From contig OY782765.1 of NCBI GenBank assembly GCA_963678275.1, forward strand, positions 2,356,001 through 2,420,000: a stretch of 64,000 nucleotides of DNA. Reading direction: 5' to 3'. Positions 37,018-46,425 of the stretch are shown here, piece after piece. The notes under the pieces were generated by a model, which saw only the letters and a program-made list of their open reading frames with translations, searched no databases and had not been told where the DNA came from. Position 1 is the stretch's first letter; the number at the start of each line of letters is the position of its first letter. This stretch comes from G963677445 sp963678275. GTDB lineage: Bacteria; Bacteroidota; Ignavibacteria; Ignavibacteriales; Melioribacteraceae. The translations under genes and the position numbers were made by a program.

Positions 37018-37791
37018 TTGAAAACTAAAGTAATATTTCGTATTGCTATAACGCTTACCGCTATTTTTATGCTCATATTATTTAATGGATGCGGGCTAAC
37101 AGGTTCAACAAGTATATTTACTCTTGATTATAATCTTAAACCAAAGTTAGCTATATCTGGTGATTCAATAGTAGTAGGTTCAGTCTCTTTTGATATGGAT
37201 GCAGCTAAATTACTGAACGTAAATTGTTTTGATTGGGGAAAAATGGATAAAGAAGATATTGGTAATATTGAACATTCGCTTAAAAACACCATAGCACACT
37301 GGCAAGCTGAATCTCCAAAGTCGAGTACTAATTCACTCCAGATTCATGTAGTGGTTAGAAGATACTTTTTACAAACTTCAACAAGTAATGTTGCCGGTCT
37401 TGTAAAAGTAGCATGGTGTGCAGCTTATGATAGCCAAAATATTATTTATCACGAAGAATTCTATGCTGCAGATAGTGGAGAATTGATATATACTATAGGT
37501 ATGATTAAAAATAGTATTCACGAAGCAATTGTAAACAGAATAGCAAGAAATGCATTTTTGCTTTCTTCAAATTTGGGTAATGAGTTTATACCAGCTTCAG
37601 TACAAAATACATATTTAAGCTTTGATGAGGCCGTTTCCACACTTCCAGAAGCTTTGTTTACGAGGAGCGGAACAAAACAAGAAGGGGACAAGATAATAAG
37701 TTGGTACTATCAAGCGAATATTAACTGGGATTGGACTAAACACACTAATGTCGTTAACTGGCCTGAATTAATTTCAACTTTTCAGCAATAA
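37018..37791 (+). CDS. Hypothetical lipoprotein
   Basis: Not recognised. 257 residues from a TTG at 37018 with GGAG nine bases upstream; an ATG at 37003 would put that ribosome site inside the gene. The signal sequence ends in lipobox LFNGC, so lipid anchoring is predicted. The body has no known motif; HVVVRRYFLQTSTSNVAGLV could be a strand-rich core. Codon use is more A/T-rich than in the flanking housekeeping genes and it sits alone in an accessory region, suggesting transfer. Confidence 0.7.
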   Translation: MKTKVIFRIAITLTAIFMLILFNGCGLTGSTSIFTLDYNLKPKLAISGDSIVVGSVSFDMDAAKLLNVNCFDWGKMDKEDIGNIEHSLKNTIAHWQAESPKSSTNSLQIHVVVRRYFLQTSTSNVAGLVKVAWCAAYDSQNIIYHEEFYAADSGELIYTIGMIKNSIHEAIVNRIARNAFLLSSNLGNEFIPASVQNTYLSFDEAVSTLPEALFTRSGTKQEGDKIISWYYQANINWDWTKHTNVVNWPELISTFQQ

Positions 37792-37796
37792 TATAC

Positions 37797-38160
37797 CTAA
37801 ATTTTCCCAGGCAAAGCTGAGGAAAATCCCCCGAAGGGGGTTAAACTTAATAGCCACGGGGAATTCCCCGTGGGGGCGGTTAGTACAATATTGAAATTTT
37901 GGCTCAGCCGGTTTATGTATTTACAATCGCGGCCTGATTATCGGCAACATGTTGTTAGCGGGCTTTTTTGACAAATTTTGTTCCCCGGATTATCCTCAAC
38001 ATGTTAACTCTTATATGGTGATAAGAGCCTAAATTTTCCCCAAGCGAGCTTGAGAAAAACGCCCTTATGGGGAACACTTGTAAGCACATCCAAACAATCG
38101 GAATATCCCCCGCCGGAGGTAATGGCACTAAGATTGTGCAGGAATGAGGATTATTTAGTT
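37797..38160 (+). repeat. Repeat modules C and B (copy 1)
   Basis: 37797-37911 holds ctaaattttcccaggcaaag and the palindrome-rich gccacggggaattccccgtg, matching 54433-54558. Repeat B (about 37907-38030) follows: aatcgcggcctgattatcgg, caacatgttg, ttgacaaattttg, attatcctcaacatgtt, and tggtgataagagcc. Then ccccaagcgagcttgag begins another module C. All are non-coding. Confidence 0.7.
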
Positions 38161-38176
38161 TTTTTCTGGTATTCAG

Positions 38177-38260
38177 ACCCCACCCTAAATCCCTCCCCTT
38201 AGTAAGGGGAGGGACTTTTAAAGCCCCTCTCCTTGATAAGGAGAGGGGTTGGGGTGAGGT
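38177..38260. repeat. Cruciform-type palindromic repeat
   Basis: Two perfect hairpins, CCCTCCCCTT-agt-AAGGGGAGGG (38191-38213) and CCCCTCTCCTT-gat-AAGGAGAGGGG (38224-38248), are enclosed by an imperfect outer stem (accccaccct with ggggtgaggt). The whole can fold into a cross. I recall similar CCCTCCCC..GGGGTGAGG units as dispersed repeats in several bacterial phyla. Confidence 0.8.
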
Positions 38261-38523
38261 TGTAAAGAATTTAATAACAATAGGTTAGACAATTATTGTT
38301 ATCATTCTGTTTAATTGATATTGGAAAAACATTCCATAAGGAATATTGATGTTGGGGGATAACTATATTTGCGCAATATTCCTTTCGTTTCACTATGTTA
38401 GTGCCATTACCGTCGGCCCCAGAGGGATGCTCCTGGCAAGGGGGTGGATTCAAAGTGTTTTTCTTTGAAGACGGGGGAGAACTATCCTTGAGCTAACCGA
38501 TAACTTCTCTTTTTCTGACTCCA

Positions 38524-38760
38524 TCAGTTTATGGATTTAGAATCGCGGCCTGATTATCGGCAACATGTTATTGGCGGGCTTTTTTGACAAATTTTGCTCC
38601 CCGGATTATCCTCAACATTTTGGCGTTAGTGTAGTGATAAGAGCCAAAATTTCCCCCAAGCGAGCTTGAGGAAAACGCCCCAAAGGGGAAAAATTCCCTG
38701 GCAAAACGGGAGGCTATTTATTCAATAAGAAGTTAAACTCTACGCAAATTGGTAAGAAAT
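38524..38760 (+). repeat. Repeat B (copy 2) followed by module C
   Basis: 38524-38646 repeats 37907-38030 with few changes (gaatcgcggcctgattatcg to tagtgataagagcc). 38650-38760 (ccccaagcgagcttgaggaa, ttccctggcaaaacgggagg, then cgcaaattggtaa) matches 54108-54215. No gene is supported in 38270-39040; small reading frames there coincide with repeats. Confidence 0.7.
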
Positions 38761-39048
38761 TTATCAAGAAGTAGAAAGTTTTATTGCCTGGTACAAGTTT
38801 AGTAGTTACTCGAGGAGTGTCCTCCCCCGTCCCCGACGAAAAACACATCGGGGCCACCCCCCTTGCTTGCATCCCCATGGGGCCGGCGGGGGACATCCTG
38901 ATTACTTGGATTTGTCGATAAATATCCCCCTTCGCCCCAGAGGGATGCCAGTGGCAGAGGGTTGATATCAAAAACGCTTTTGAAAGACCTGCCTGCCCTG
39001 AAACAGGCAGTAATAACAGGACTGCGGATCAATCAAACGATAAAACAT

Positions 39049-39548
39049 ATATTGGCAAGCCAGAAGTAAAAAGTGGTTAGTGAAGAGTGGAGAATTAAAA
39101 AACAATTCTCAGATTTATTAAAGAATCCGATTTCGATGGCGACTTCGATTTGGATTTATATGGCTAACATTTATCCGGTCAATCTTTTTAATCACTCCAT
39201 TCCTGATCTGAATTTTTCACCCGATCATTAGATAATTCCTTAGAACATATCGCCCGTTTGAATAAGGTTAATAAGGTTTAGTTTGGTCGGGTAGTTTCCT
39301 ATGCTACTAAGATTAAAAAATCAAAAATAAGGTTTCATTACATTCCTATCATTCCTCATTCGTAATTTTTATCCGCCGCGGAGGACGTAATTCATAATTT
39401 CTGTAGTGGCTTTCTTCCACCTCAATCAACGAAATCTGCGTAATCAAAAAAATCTGCGGCTCTCTTGAGCATATTAATTGTTCATTGTTAATTGCACATT
39501 GTTAATTGCATTCTTGCCATTTTACGCAGAATTTGACTGCTAATGGAA
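39049..39548. repeat. Interspersed repeat A, copy 3 (uninterrupted)
   Basis: About 500 bp, closely similar to 55243-55757. It starts tggcaagccagaagt and ends cgcagaatttgactgctaat. It contains the uninterrupted atccgccgcggaggacgtaa site that in copy 1 carries the IS. It is followed directly by transposase debris. Confidence 0.85.
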
Positions 39549-40116
39549 TAAGTACCTTGACCATATAGAGAGGGAAGAAATCTATCAACCGGAATATAGA
39601 ATTGAATTAAAAAATACAGTAGACTTCGCAAAGGAATTTGAATATCTGTCCGGGAAACTCATAGCGATATATAACCCTGAAATGGGGTCAGCAAAAAGAA
39701 AGCGCGCAATGAGAAAAGCTGACAAATATAATCCTAAACAAGCAAAGTATATGGGATATTCGCTAATATTTCATACGACGGAATTTGAGTTGTCATATTT
39801 TATCAGAACATATTTTGAAAAGGATATAGTTGAGAAAACCTTTAAGGAGCTTAAAGGGACAATAAATTAGCATCCGGTAAGAAAATATTTGATCCATCGG
39901 GTCAGAGCGCATGTAAAAATATGTTATTTAGCTTATGCAATTCTGTCGTATATACAGTATAAGGTTGGAAAGAAAGGACTCTCAGCAGTATATGCTTTAG
40001 AGAAACTTCAGTCGGCATATAAGGTGGAACTAAAATCGGAAAAGGATAAATTTGAATGGTCAAAAATTGTAACCCTTTCCAATGAGCAGGAGCAGATTCT
40101 CAAACTATTTGAGTGA
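39546..40116 (+). pseudogene. IS1634/IS4-type transposase, 3' remnant with an internal stop
   Basis: One frame reads from about 39546 (NKYLDHIEREEIYQPEYRIE) through YMGYSLIFHTTEFE and EKTFKELKGTIN. A TAG at 39868 interrupts it, and it continues as HPVRKYLIHRVRAHVKICYL to 40116. The segment with the conserved Glu (DIVEKTFKELKG) followed by R-HRVRAHV is typical of the C-terminal DDE part of IS1634-like transposases. The N-terminal two thirds are missing; the left edge coincides with the end of repeat A. No inverted repeats were found. Confidence 0.75.
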
Positions 40117-40207
40117 AGTGTATAAAATTCGGGGAGAACTTAAGTAATTAAATGCGCTCAATCTCTAACTGACGTTACAATAAACAGATCAATCTATAGG
40201 TTTAAAT

Positions 40208-40240
40208 GATAAAAAAAGGAGCGGCGCGCGCTCCTTAAAT
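40208..40240 (-). terminator. Terminator after the PBP1A operon
   Basis: On the minus strand AAGGAGCG-cgcgc-CGCTCCTT followed by TTTTTAT, directly after the PBP1A stop codon. Confidence 0.88.
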
Positions 40241-40241
40241 T

Positions 40242-42548
40242 TTATTCCGGAATTTCAATTGCCTGATGGGAAAGGCTGTCGATGAACAAATATTCCTTAA
40301 ATACCCTCGCGAGCGTATCCCTTTCGGCGTTAAATGTTTTTGGCAGATCATTCAGTTTTATTATATCCTTTATTTTGCCGCTGTTGCAATCGGGAGAATA
40401 TAATTTTGGATCGCCAAGCTCTAAAATCGATTCCTCGCAGAAGGTGGCTGTAACCACATTTCCGCTTGCCGGCTGTTTGAAATAAGCCATTTCAAGATCG
40501 AGTGTATCATAGGCGGTTTTCATAAATTTTGCCCAAATTGGCATAGCCGCCCTGCCTCCCTGTCCGTAACTGCCGGTGAATCTTACCCGTCTGTCATCAA
40601 ATCCTACCCAGGCGCCGGCGGCAAGCTGCGGAGTAAAACCCATAAACCAGGCGTCGGCATAGTCATTGGTTGTTCCTGTTTTACCAGCCGCGGGGCGCGT
40701 AAATCCATGAACAGAACGGGCTCCCCTGCCTGTGCCCTCATTAATAACCGTCTCAAGCATATCTGTAATAATATAGGCAGTTTCTTCCGAAATCGCCTCC
40801 CGGCTCACAGTTGTAAAATTATCAATTAACACTCCATCCTTATCCTCAATCTTCATGATCGATATCGGCTCATTATAAATTCCGTGATTTGCGATTGTGG
40901 CATAAACAGATACAAGTTCAAGCGGTCTTACTTCTGCCGCGCCGAGCGCGATAGCTTCAACCAGTGTAAGCTTCGATTTTATCCCCATTTTTTCAGCGTA
41001 AAGACCAATTTGCCAAAGGGGCACATGCCCTTCTATTACCAGACGGGCAGCCACAAGATTAACCGAGCTTTTAATCGCGTCCCTGAGAGTCATGTAGCCC
41101 CCCGTCTCACGACCGAAATTCCGGGGGCTCCAGATAGTCCCGTCTCCCGCCGGAAACATAAATGGCTGATTAAGCATAGGATAAGCGGGATAAAGGCCGT
41201 TATCGAAAGCAACTGTATAAACAATCGGCTTGAATGATGAGCCCGGCTGTCTTTTGATTTGCGTAACATGATTCAGTCCATACGCGAATCCCTGGTTCCT
41301 TCCTCCGACCATTGCCCTGATCTCTCCTGTTTTCACATCGAGACAAACAAAACCAACCTCTATTTCCTGCCCTACCAACTGAACGGAATCAACAAAAGCG
41401 ACATTTTTCTTTAGTTTATCATATATATTCTGTTTTTCCACTCGTGAAGAAGCATTGATATAATCGCTGCGATTTTTTATTGCCTTGTCAATCATATCAT
41501 CGAGAATATCCCTGTTTCTCCTCCAGTTCCAGTGTTTATCGAATGTTTTCTGAAACTCATCCAGATGAGAGGCTACAGCGTTAACCGCGGCTGACTGCAG
41601 CCTGCTGTCCAGTGATGTATAAACTGTTAAACCATCCTGGTAAATATTAAAATTATATACTTTGGATAAATCCCTCAACTGCTGCCGGACATACTCAAGA
41701 TAATGAGGAGCAAACTTGCTCTTAAACCCATGCTTAATTTGTTCATAATCAAGTTTTAGCGGGAGCGCTTTCAGGCTGTCATATTCCGATCTGGTCAGTT
41801 GTCCCACCTGGAACATATTGAATAATACAACATTTCTTCTTCTTTGTGAATTTTCCGGCCTTTTTACCGGATCGTAATAAACCGAAGATTTCAGCAGCGC
41901 GATAAGGACCGCCGACTCCTCAACACTAAGTTCTGAAGCAGGTTTCCTGAAATATACTCTCGCGGCAGTTTCAATTCCATAGGCTCTGTTTCCAAAAAAG
42001 GATTCATTAAAATACATCTCCAGAATTTCCCTTTTTGTATAGGTTTTTTCTATCTGTATCGCGGTAAGCCATTCTCTTAATTTACGAACCACCGTATCGA
42101 AGAGGGTCTCCTGCCCCTCTTTAAGCTCAAACAGGTTCTTCGACAACTGCTGTGTTATTGTACTCGCACCCTCCCGGCTGAAAAAAACAACATTCTTTAT
42201 CATCGCTTTAGCGAAACGTTCAAGATCAACCCCCCAATGGTCATAAAACTTTCTGTCCTCTGTTGATACCAGCGCATTAATTAGATTGGAAGGGAGACTG
42301 TCAATATCTGTTTCAATCCGGTTTTCGGCAAAAAACTGTCCGATAAGCTCACCATCGACACTATATACATTGCTGGCGAGGCTCTGGGTAGGATTTTCAA
42401 GCTGTTCGAGGGAAGGAAGCCCTGAAACAATGTACATGTAAAAAATATATCCTCCTATCAAAGCGCTGACAAATAAAAATCCTGTCAGGCTCCATAGAAT
42501 TCTGCGGCATCCGCTTCTTTTGTTTTTAGCTACATCCTTTTTTTTCAT
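40242..42548 (-). CDS. Penicillin-binding protein 1A (bifunctional transglycosylase/transpeptidase)
   Basis: A 768-residue class A PBP polymerising and cross-linking peptidoglycan. The cytoplasmic Lys/Arg-rich tail and TM (WSLTGFLFVSALIGGYIFYM) precede GT51 about 55-240 (STEDRKFYDHWG with catalytic Glu, STITQQLSKNLF, EMYFNESFFG). The transpeptidase domain about 330-720 has GSSFKP (nucleophile Ser), SVN and KTGTTNDYADAWF. All catalytic motifs are intact. Its start overlaps the LpxH-like gene stop by 4 bp (ATGA), so the two are co-translated. Confidence 0.94.
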   Translation of the reverse strand: MKKKDVAKNKRSGCRRILWSLTGFLFVSALIGGYIFYMYIVSGLPSLEQLENPTQSLASNVYSVDGELIGQFFAENRIETDIDSLPSNLINALVSTEDRKFYDHWGVDLERFAKAMIKNVVFFSREGASTITQQLSKNLFELKEGQETLFDTVVRKLREWLTAIQIEKTYTKREILEMYFNESFFGNRAYGIETAARVYFRKPASELSVEESAVLIALLKSSVYYDPVKRPENSQRRRNVVLFNMFQVGQLTRSEYDSLKALPLKLDYEQIKHGFKSKFAPHYLEYVRQQLRDLSKVYNFNIYQDGLTVYTSLDSRLQSAAVNAVASHLDEFQKTFDKHWNWRRNRDILDDMIDKAIKNRSDYINASSRVEKQNIYDKLKKNVAFVDSVQLVGQEIEVGFVCLDVKTGEIRAMVGGRNQGFAYGLNHVTQIKRQPGSSFKPIVYTVAFDNGLYPAYPMLNQPFMFPAGDGTIWSPRNFGRETGGYMTLRDAIKSSVNLVAARLVIEGHVPLWQIGLYAEKMGIKSKLTLVEAIALGAAEVRPLELVSVYATIANHGIYNEPISIMKIEDKDGVLIDNFTTVSREAISEETAYIITDMLETVINEGTGRGARSVHGFTRPAAGKTGTTNDYADAWFMGFTPQLAAGAWVGFDDRRVRFTGSYGQGGRAAMPIWAKFMKTAYDTLDLEMAYFKQPASGNVVTATFCEESILELGDPKLYSPDCNSGKIKDIIKLNDLPKTFNAERDTLARVFKEYLFIDSLSHQAIEIPE

Positions 42549-43309
42549 TCTTTTTTCCAGTCAATGATATTGAACTCTTCTCCGTCAAAAACGCCGTAAC
42601 ACGGCCTGCTGAGCCATGAACCAAGATTTATATAATATGAGTTTCCAAACTGTTTTTTAATTCGTTTATGAGTATGACCGAACAGTACATAATCAAAACC
42701 TTCCGCGATCTTTTCCTCCGCTGTTTCCAATAATCCGTCAATCTTGCCATACTCCTTTTTGTCGGTATATTTTCTGCTTTTTCTGCTCGTGGAGCTTCCA
42801 AGCCAGATGCCAAAATCGGGATGAAGCGCCCTGAACATCCACTGCATCAGGGGATTTCGGAAAAATTTTTTCAAAATTTCATAACCTCTGTCATTCTTAA
42901 CGAGTCCGTCTCCATGGGCGAGAAAAAACTTATTTTTATTAATTTCAATTTCAACCGGATCGAAATATACATTTACTCCCAGTTCTTCTCTGAAAAAATC
43001 GAGATGAAGAAAATCATGATTGCCGACAAGATAATGAACCTCTACTCCGGATTGTGTCAAATCATAAAGGGCCGCGAGTGTTCTGAAGAAACCTTTTTGA
43101 TAAGACCTCCTGTACTCAAACCAGTAGTCAAATAAATCTCCCAGTATATAGAGTTTATCAGCTTCCTTTTTTACTTTTTCGAGAAGGGCAAGTAAAGAGG
43201 ATTCCTTTTCTTTCTCTATCTCCGGTTCATTTATACCCAGATGGACATCAGAAATGAAGTAATAGTTTTTACTCAAATGATTTACAGCAAAAGTTGAAAA
43301 TTTTATCAA
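42545..43309 (-). CDS. UDP-2,3-diacylglucosamine diphosphatase-like metallophosphoesterase
   Basis: 254 residues. All calcineurin-like metal motifs are present: FISDVHLG, GDLFDYWFE, GNHDF, FLAHGDG and LFGHTHKR, in the order and spacing of LpxH (lipid A biosynthesis). The W-F after GDLFDY is LpxH-like. It removes UMP from UDP-diacylglucosamine if the assignment holds; other LpxH-family phosphoesterases are possible. Upstream partner of PBP1A in an envelope operon. Confidence 0.85.
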   Translation of the reverse strand: MIKFSTFAVNHLSKNYYFISDVHLGINEPEIEKEKESSLLALLEKVKKEADKLYILGDLFDYWFEYRRSYQKGFFRTLAALYDLTQSGVEVHYLVGNHDFLHLDFFREELGVNVYFDPVEIEINKNKFFLAHGDGLVKNDRGYEILKKFFRNPLMQWMFRALHPDFGIWLGSSTSRKSRKYTDKKEYGKIDGLLETAEEKIAEGFDYVLFGHTHKRIKKQFGNSYYINLGSWLSRPCYGVFDGEEFNIIDWKKE

Positions 43310-43335
43310 TTAAAAATAACAAAATACTTATTTGC

Positions 43336-45039
43336 TTACAATTTATTGAAATCAGCGAGAAGCCGGCTTTCGGGATCAAACTTTATTTTCTCCGGAAGAA
43401 AATCTGTTTTAAATTTTAGCAGTGTATCAGAAGAAACAATATAAACACTTTCAATATGAATAAGATTACTATCTTTGCCGCTAAATTTTATATCAAGAGG
43501 GAAATTATAAACAGGGTATCCCTTCTGATATTGCCTGAGATTTATTTCCACTAAATTTTCCCGCTCAATTAAATATTTTTGTATCCTGTATTTCAGCTCA
43601 ATTATTCCCCTGCCATCGTAAATCCACTGATCAAAAAATTTATCAAAATTTTTTCCGGTAAACTCTTCAACAAGATTTTTAAACTGAGCTGTGGACGCAT
43701 TTTTATACTTAAATTTACTGTAATAGTTCCGTAAAATATTAAAAAAGAGGGAGTCGCCGGTTTCCCTTCCCAGCATATGAAGCGTCCAGGCTCCCTTGTC
43801 ATAAACAAGATCATCAAAAAGATGAGTTGAGGGATTATAAAGCGGACTGCTTTCGAAATATTCAAATTTGCTCATCATAAAATTTTTCAGCGCCTTTTTA
43901 CCACCCTCTTTCTCATACCACAGCGCTTCGGAATAAGTTGCGAAACCTTCATTAAGCCATACATCTTTCCATTCAGCCGGCCCGACAGCGTTACCCCACC
44001 AGTGATGAGCCAGTTCATGAATAAATATTTCTTCATACAATTCATATTCATTTAAGAAATAAGAACCTACACCGGTGATCGTCTGATTTTCCATGGCGCC
44101 GAAATTCCACAGAAATTCAGCCACAGCATACTTTTGATCGGGAAAAGGGTATGGCCCGAAAGTTTCCTCAAAATAATGAATCCCCTTTTCGTGTAAACTA
44201 AGATTCTTTTCAATATTTATTGTAGTTTCAGGATAAAGATAAAGCTCCAGCTTAAAATTGTCGCCTGAAACGCTCTGAATGTTTTTTTCATAGCGTAAAT
44301 ATGGCGCGGCGTAAAGAGCTATAAGATAGGTTGAGATTGGTTTGCCGCTATACCATTCCCATGTTTTGAAATTATCATGGCCGCTCACTTTCTGCAATAA
44401 TCCATTTGAAAGGCAGGTATATGATGAATCGGCGGTGATGATCATCCTAACTGTTGCTTTATCAGCAGGAAGATCGTTACAGGGGAACCATGATGAAGCA
44501 AATACCGGTTCCGATAAAGTATAAACAATTTTCCGATCTTTAAATTTTCTGAAACAAAACGCGTCCGTTCCGGTATCTTCAGGATATCCGTCATAAGTTA
44601 TTTTTACAGTGAAGCTGCCGGAAATATTATTCCCATCTATTTCAACATGGCGTTCATCTCTTTCATAATCCGCTACAACACCATTCAGCTCAACCTTTCG
44701 GATTGTGTAGTTGGGATAAAAATTCAAAAAAATGTTATCCTCCCCCTTTTTGATACCATCAACAGTTACTTCACAATCTATCATATCAGATTCAGTGTTT
44801 AGTTTCAGCGCGATATTGTAATGGGAGATATCAATTTTATTCTGTTCAGGTAAAAAATAACTTTCATCTTCAATCTGTCGGAGTGTGGGGAAAAGATGAT
44901 AACCGCGCCCATAGTCATCTTTTTCACCTCCCGGATAAAAATCATAACCCATAATTAGCGCGTAAATGAACAAACCTCCGGCGATAATTACCAAAACCAG
45001 GGGAAAAATCAACATATTATAATTGAACTTGACTTTCAT
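43336..45039 (-). CDS. M1-family metallopeptidase, membrane-anchored
   Basis: 567 residues. An N-terminal TM anchor (MLIFPLVLVIIAGGLFIYAL) is followed by the M1 beta-sandwich (about 70-260). The catalytic domain has FGAMENQT, HELAHHWWG (zinc HExxH), the third ligand Glu in LNEGFATYSEALW and the catalytic Tyr in DLVYDKGAWTLHML. The large C-terminal helical domain of full aminopeptidase N is reduced. Probably an aminopeptidase acting on the outer face of the inner membrane. Confidence 0.9.
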   Translation of the reverse strand: MKVKFNYNMLIFPLVLVIIAGGLFIYALIMGYDFYPGGEKDDYGRGYHLFPTLRQIEDESYFLPEQNKIDISHYNIALKLNTESDMIDCEVTVDGIKKGEDNIFLNFYPNYTIRKVELNGVVADYERDERHVEIDGNNISGSFTVKITYDGYPEDTGTDAFCFRKFKDRKIVYTLSEPVFASSWFPCNDLPADKATVRMIITADSSYTCLSNGLLQKVSGHDNFKTWEWYSGKPISTYLIALYAAPYLRYEKNIQSVSGDNFKLELYLYPETTINIEKNLSLHEKGIHYFEETFGPYPFPDQKYAVAEFLWNFGAMENQTITGVGSYFLNEYELYEEIFIHELAHHWWGNAVGPAEWKDVWLNEGFATYSEALWYEKEGGKKALKNFMMSKFEYFESSPLYNPSTHLFDDLVYDKGAWTLHMLGRETGDSLFFNILRNYYSKFKYKNASTAQFKNLVEEFTGKNFDKFFDQWIYDGRGIIELKYRIQKYLIERENLVEINLRQYQKGYPVYNFPLDIKFSGKDSNLIHIESVYIVSSDTLLKFKTDFLPEKIKFDPESRLLADFNKL

Positions 45040-45097
45040 AAAATCTATATTTATTTGTCATAAAAGGAGAATTAAGCAAAATTAACGATTTCTTTAA

Positions 45098-45128
45098 TTG
45101 CGATACAATTCGTAAATAAATATTTTTA
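45098..45128 (+). promoter_or_regulatory. Candidate promoter of glgC
   Basis: TTG (45098-45100), 20-bp spacer, TATTTTTA (45121-45128), resembling the Bacteroidota -33/-7 arrangement (TTG, TAnnTTTG); 22 bp before the ATG. Confidence 0.35.
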
Positions 45129-45150
45129 AGAAAATAAAATCGGGTCGACT

Positions 45151-46386
45151 ATGCCTACATCAGGAGCTTCCATACTTCGAGAAACCCTCACTATGATTTT
45201 GGCGGGGGGTCAGGGTGAGAGATTATTTCCACTCACAAAAGAAAGAACAAAACCATCGGTTCCTTTCGGAGGAAAATACCGTATTATTGATTTTGCTCTG
45301 TCCAACTGCCTGAATTCCGGGCTGAGAAAAATTTATGTACTCACTCAGTACAAGTCCGACTCACTTAACAGGCATCTTTATGAAGCCTGGAATATATTTA
45401 ACCCTGAACTTCAGGAGTTTATCCGCTCAGTTCCCCCCCAGCAAAAAATAAGCAATAACTGGTATACAGGAACAGCTAACGCGATATTTCAAAATCTGAA
45501 TCTTATTTCCGACGGTAACTTTAAACGTCTGCTTGTTCTTTCAGGAGATCATATATACAAAATGGACTACCTGAGGATGATTCAGTATCACGAAGAGAAA
45601 AAGGCCGATCTGACAATTTCCAGTATCGAAGTGCCTAAAGATCAGGCAAGCCGGTTTGGAGTTCTCGAAGTGGATAAAGAGCTTAAAATAATATCCTTTG
45701 TTGAAAAGCCGAAAGATCCCCCGACACTACCCACTAATCCTGAACTCTCTTTTGTTAATATGGGTATATATATATTCAGGACAGAAGTCATAAAAGATGT
45801 GCTGTCTAAAATGCATGCCGATGGTATATCGAACGAAGATTTCGGAAAACATATTATACCCTATATGATAAAATCGGGGTATAATGTTTTTTCCTATGAA
45901 TTTGTTGATGAAAACAGAAAAAATAAACCTTACTGGGTTGACGTCGGCACTCTCGACAGTTATTATGCCGCGAGTATGGACCTTATTAGTGTTGATCCTT
46001 TTTTCAACCTCTATGATAACCACTGGCCCCTAAGAACAAAACAGCTTCAATATCCACCGGCTAAAACACTCTCGCACGAAGGGGAAAGAGTCGGGAGGGT
46101 TTATAATTCTCTTGTAACTGACGGAACCATTGTTTCGGGTGGTCTTGTAGAACGTTCAATTGTTGGTTATAATGTCAGGGTTAACAGTTATACTTATATT
46201 ACCGATTCAATTATTATGGATAACTGTAATATTGGCAGACACAGCAGAATCAGACGGGCAATTATAGACAAGAATGTTGTTATTCCCGAAGGAACAGAAA
46301 TAGGGTTTGATCCTGATATAGATAAAAAAAGATTTAAGGTATCCGATACAGGCATTGTGGTGATACCCAAAGATTACCGGTTTTAG
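45151..46386 (+). CDS. glgC: Glucose-1-phosphate adenylyltransferase
   Basis: A 411-residue enzyme making ADP-glucose for glycogen synthesis. The pyrophosphorylase signature is LAGGQGERLFPLTKERTKPS, followed by FGGKYRIIDFALSNCLNSG, SGDHIYKMDY and FVEKPKDPP. A left-handed beta-helix C terminus with hexapeptide turns (GYNVRVNSYTYITDSIIMDN) completes the fold. The length is normal. It stands alone, divergent from the M1 peptidase gene, and ends in a terminator. Confidence 0.95.
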   Translation: MPTSGASILRETLTMILAGGQGERLFPLTKERTKPSVPFGGKYRIIDFALSNCLNSGLRKIYVLTQYKSDSLNRHLYEAWNIFNPELQEFIRSVPPQQKISNNWYTGTANAIFQNLNLISDGNFKRLLVLSGDHIYKMDYLRMIQYHEEKKADLTISSIEVPKDQASRFGVLEVDKELKIISFVEKPKDPPTLPTNPELSFVNMGIYIFRTEVIKDVLSKMHADGISNEDFGKHIIPYMIKSGYNVFSYEFVDENRKNKPYWVDVGTLDSYYAASMDLISVDPFFNLYDNHWPLRTKQLQYPPAKTLSHEGERVGRVYNSLVTDGTIVSGGLVERSIVGYNVRVNSYTYITDSIIMDNCNIGRHSRIRRAIIDKNVVIPEGTEIGFDPDIDKKRFKVSDTGIVVIPKDYRF

Positions 46387-46392
46387 ACTGAC

Positions 46393-46425
46393 AACCCGCA
46401 GCTTATTCTGCGGGTTTCTTTTTTT
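46393..46425 (+). terminator. Terminator after glgC
   Basis: AACCCGCAG-cttatt-CTGCGGGTT hairpin followed by tcttttttt, immediately before the convergent end of feoB. Confidence 0.9.

Noticed and set aside
38271..39032. Short minus-strand frames with HPSGA-like peptides
   Set aside because: They coincide with dispersed palindromic repeats (ccccagagggatgc); no ribosome sites or conserved domain.
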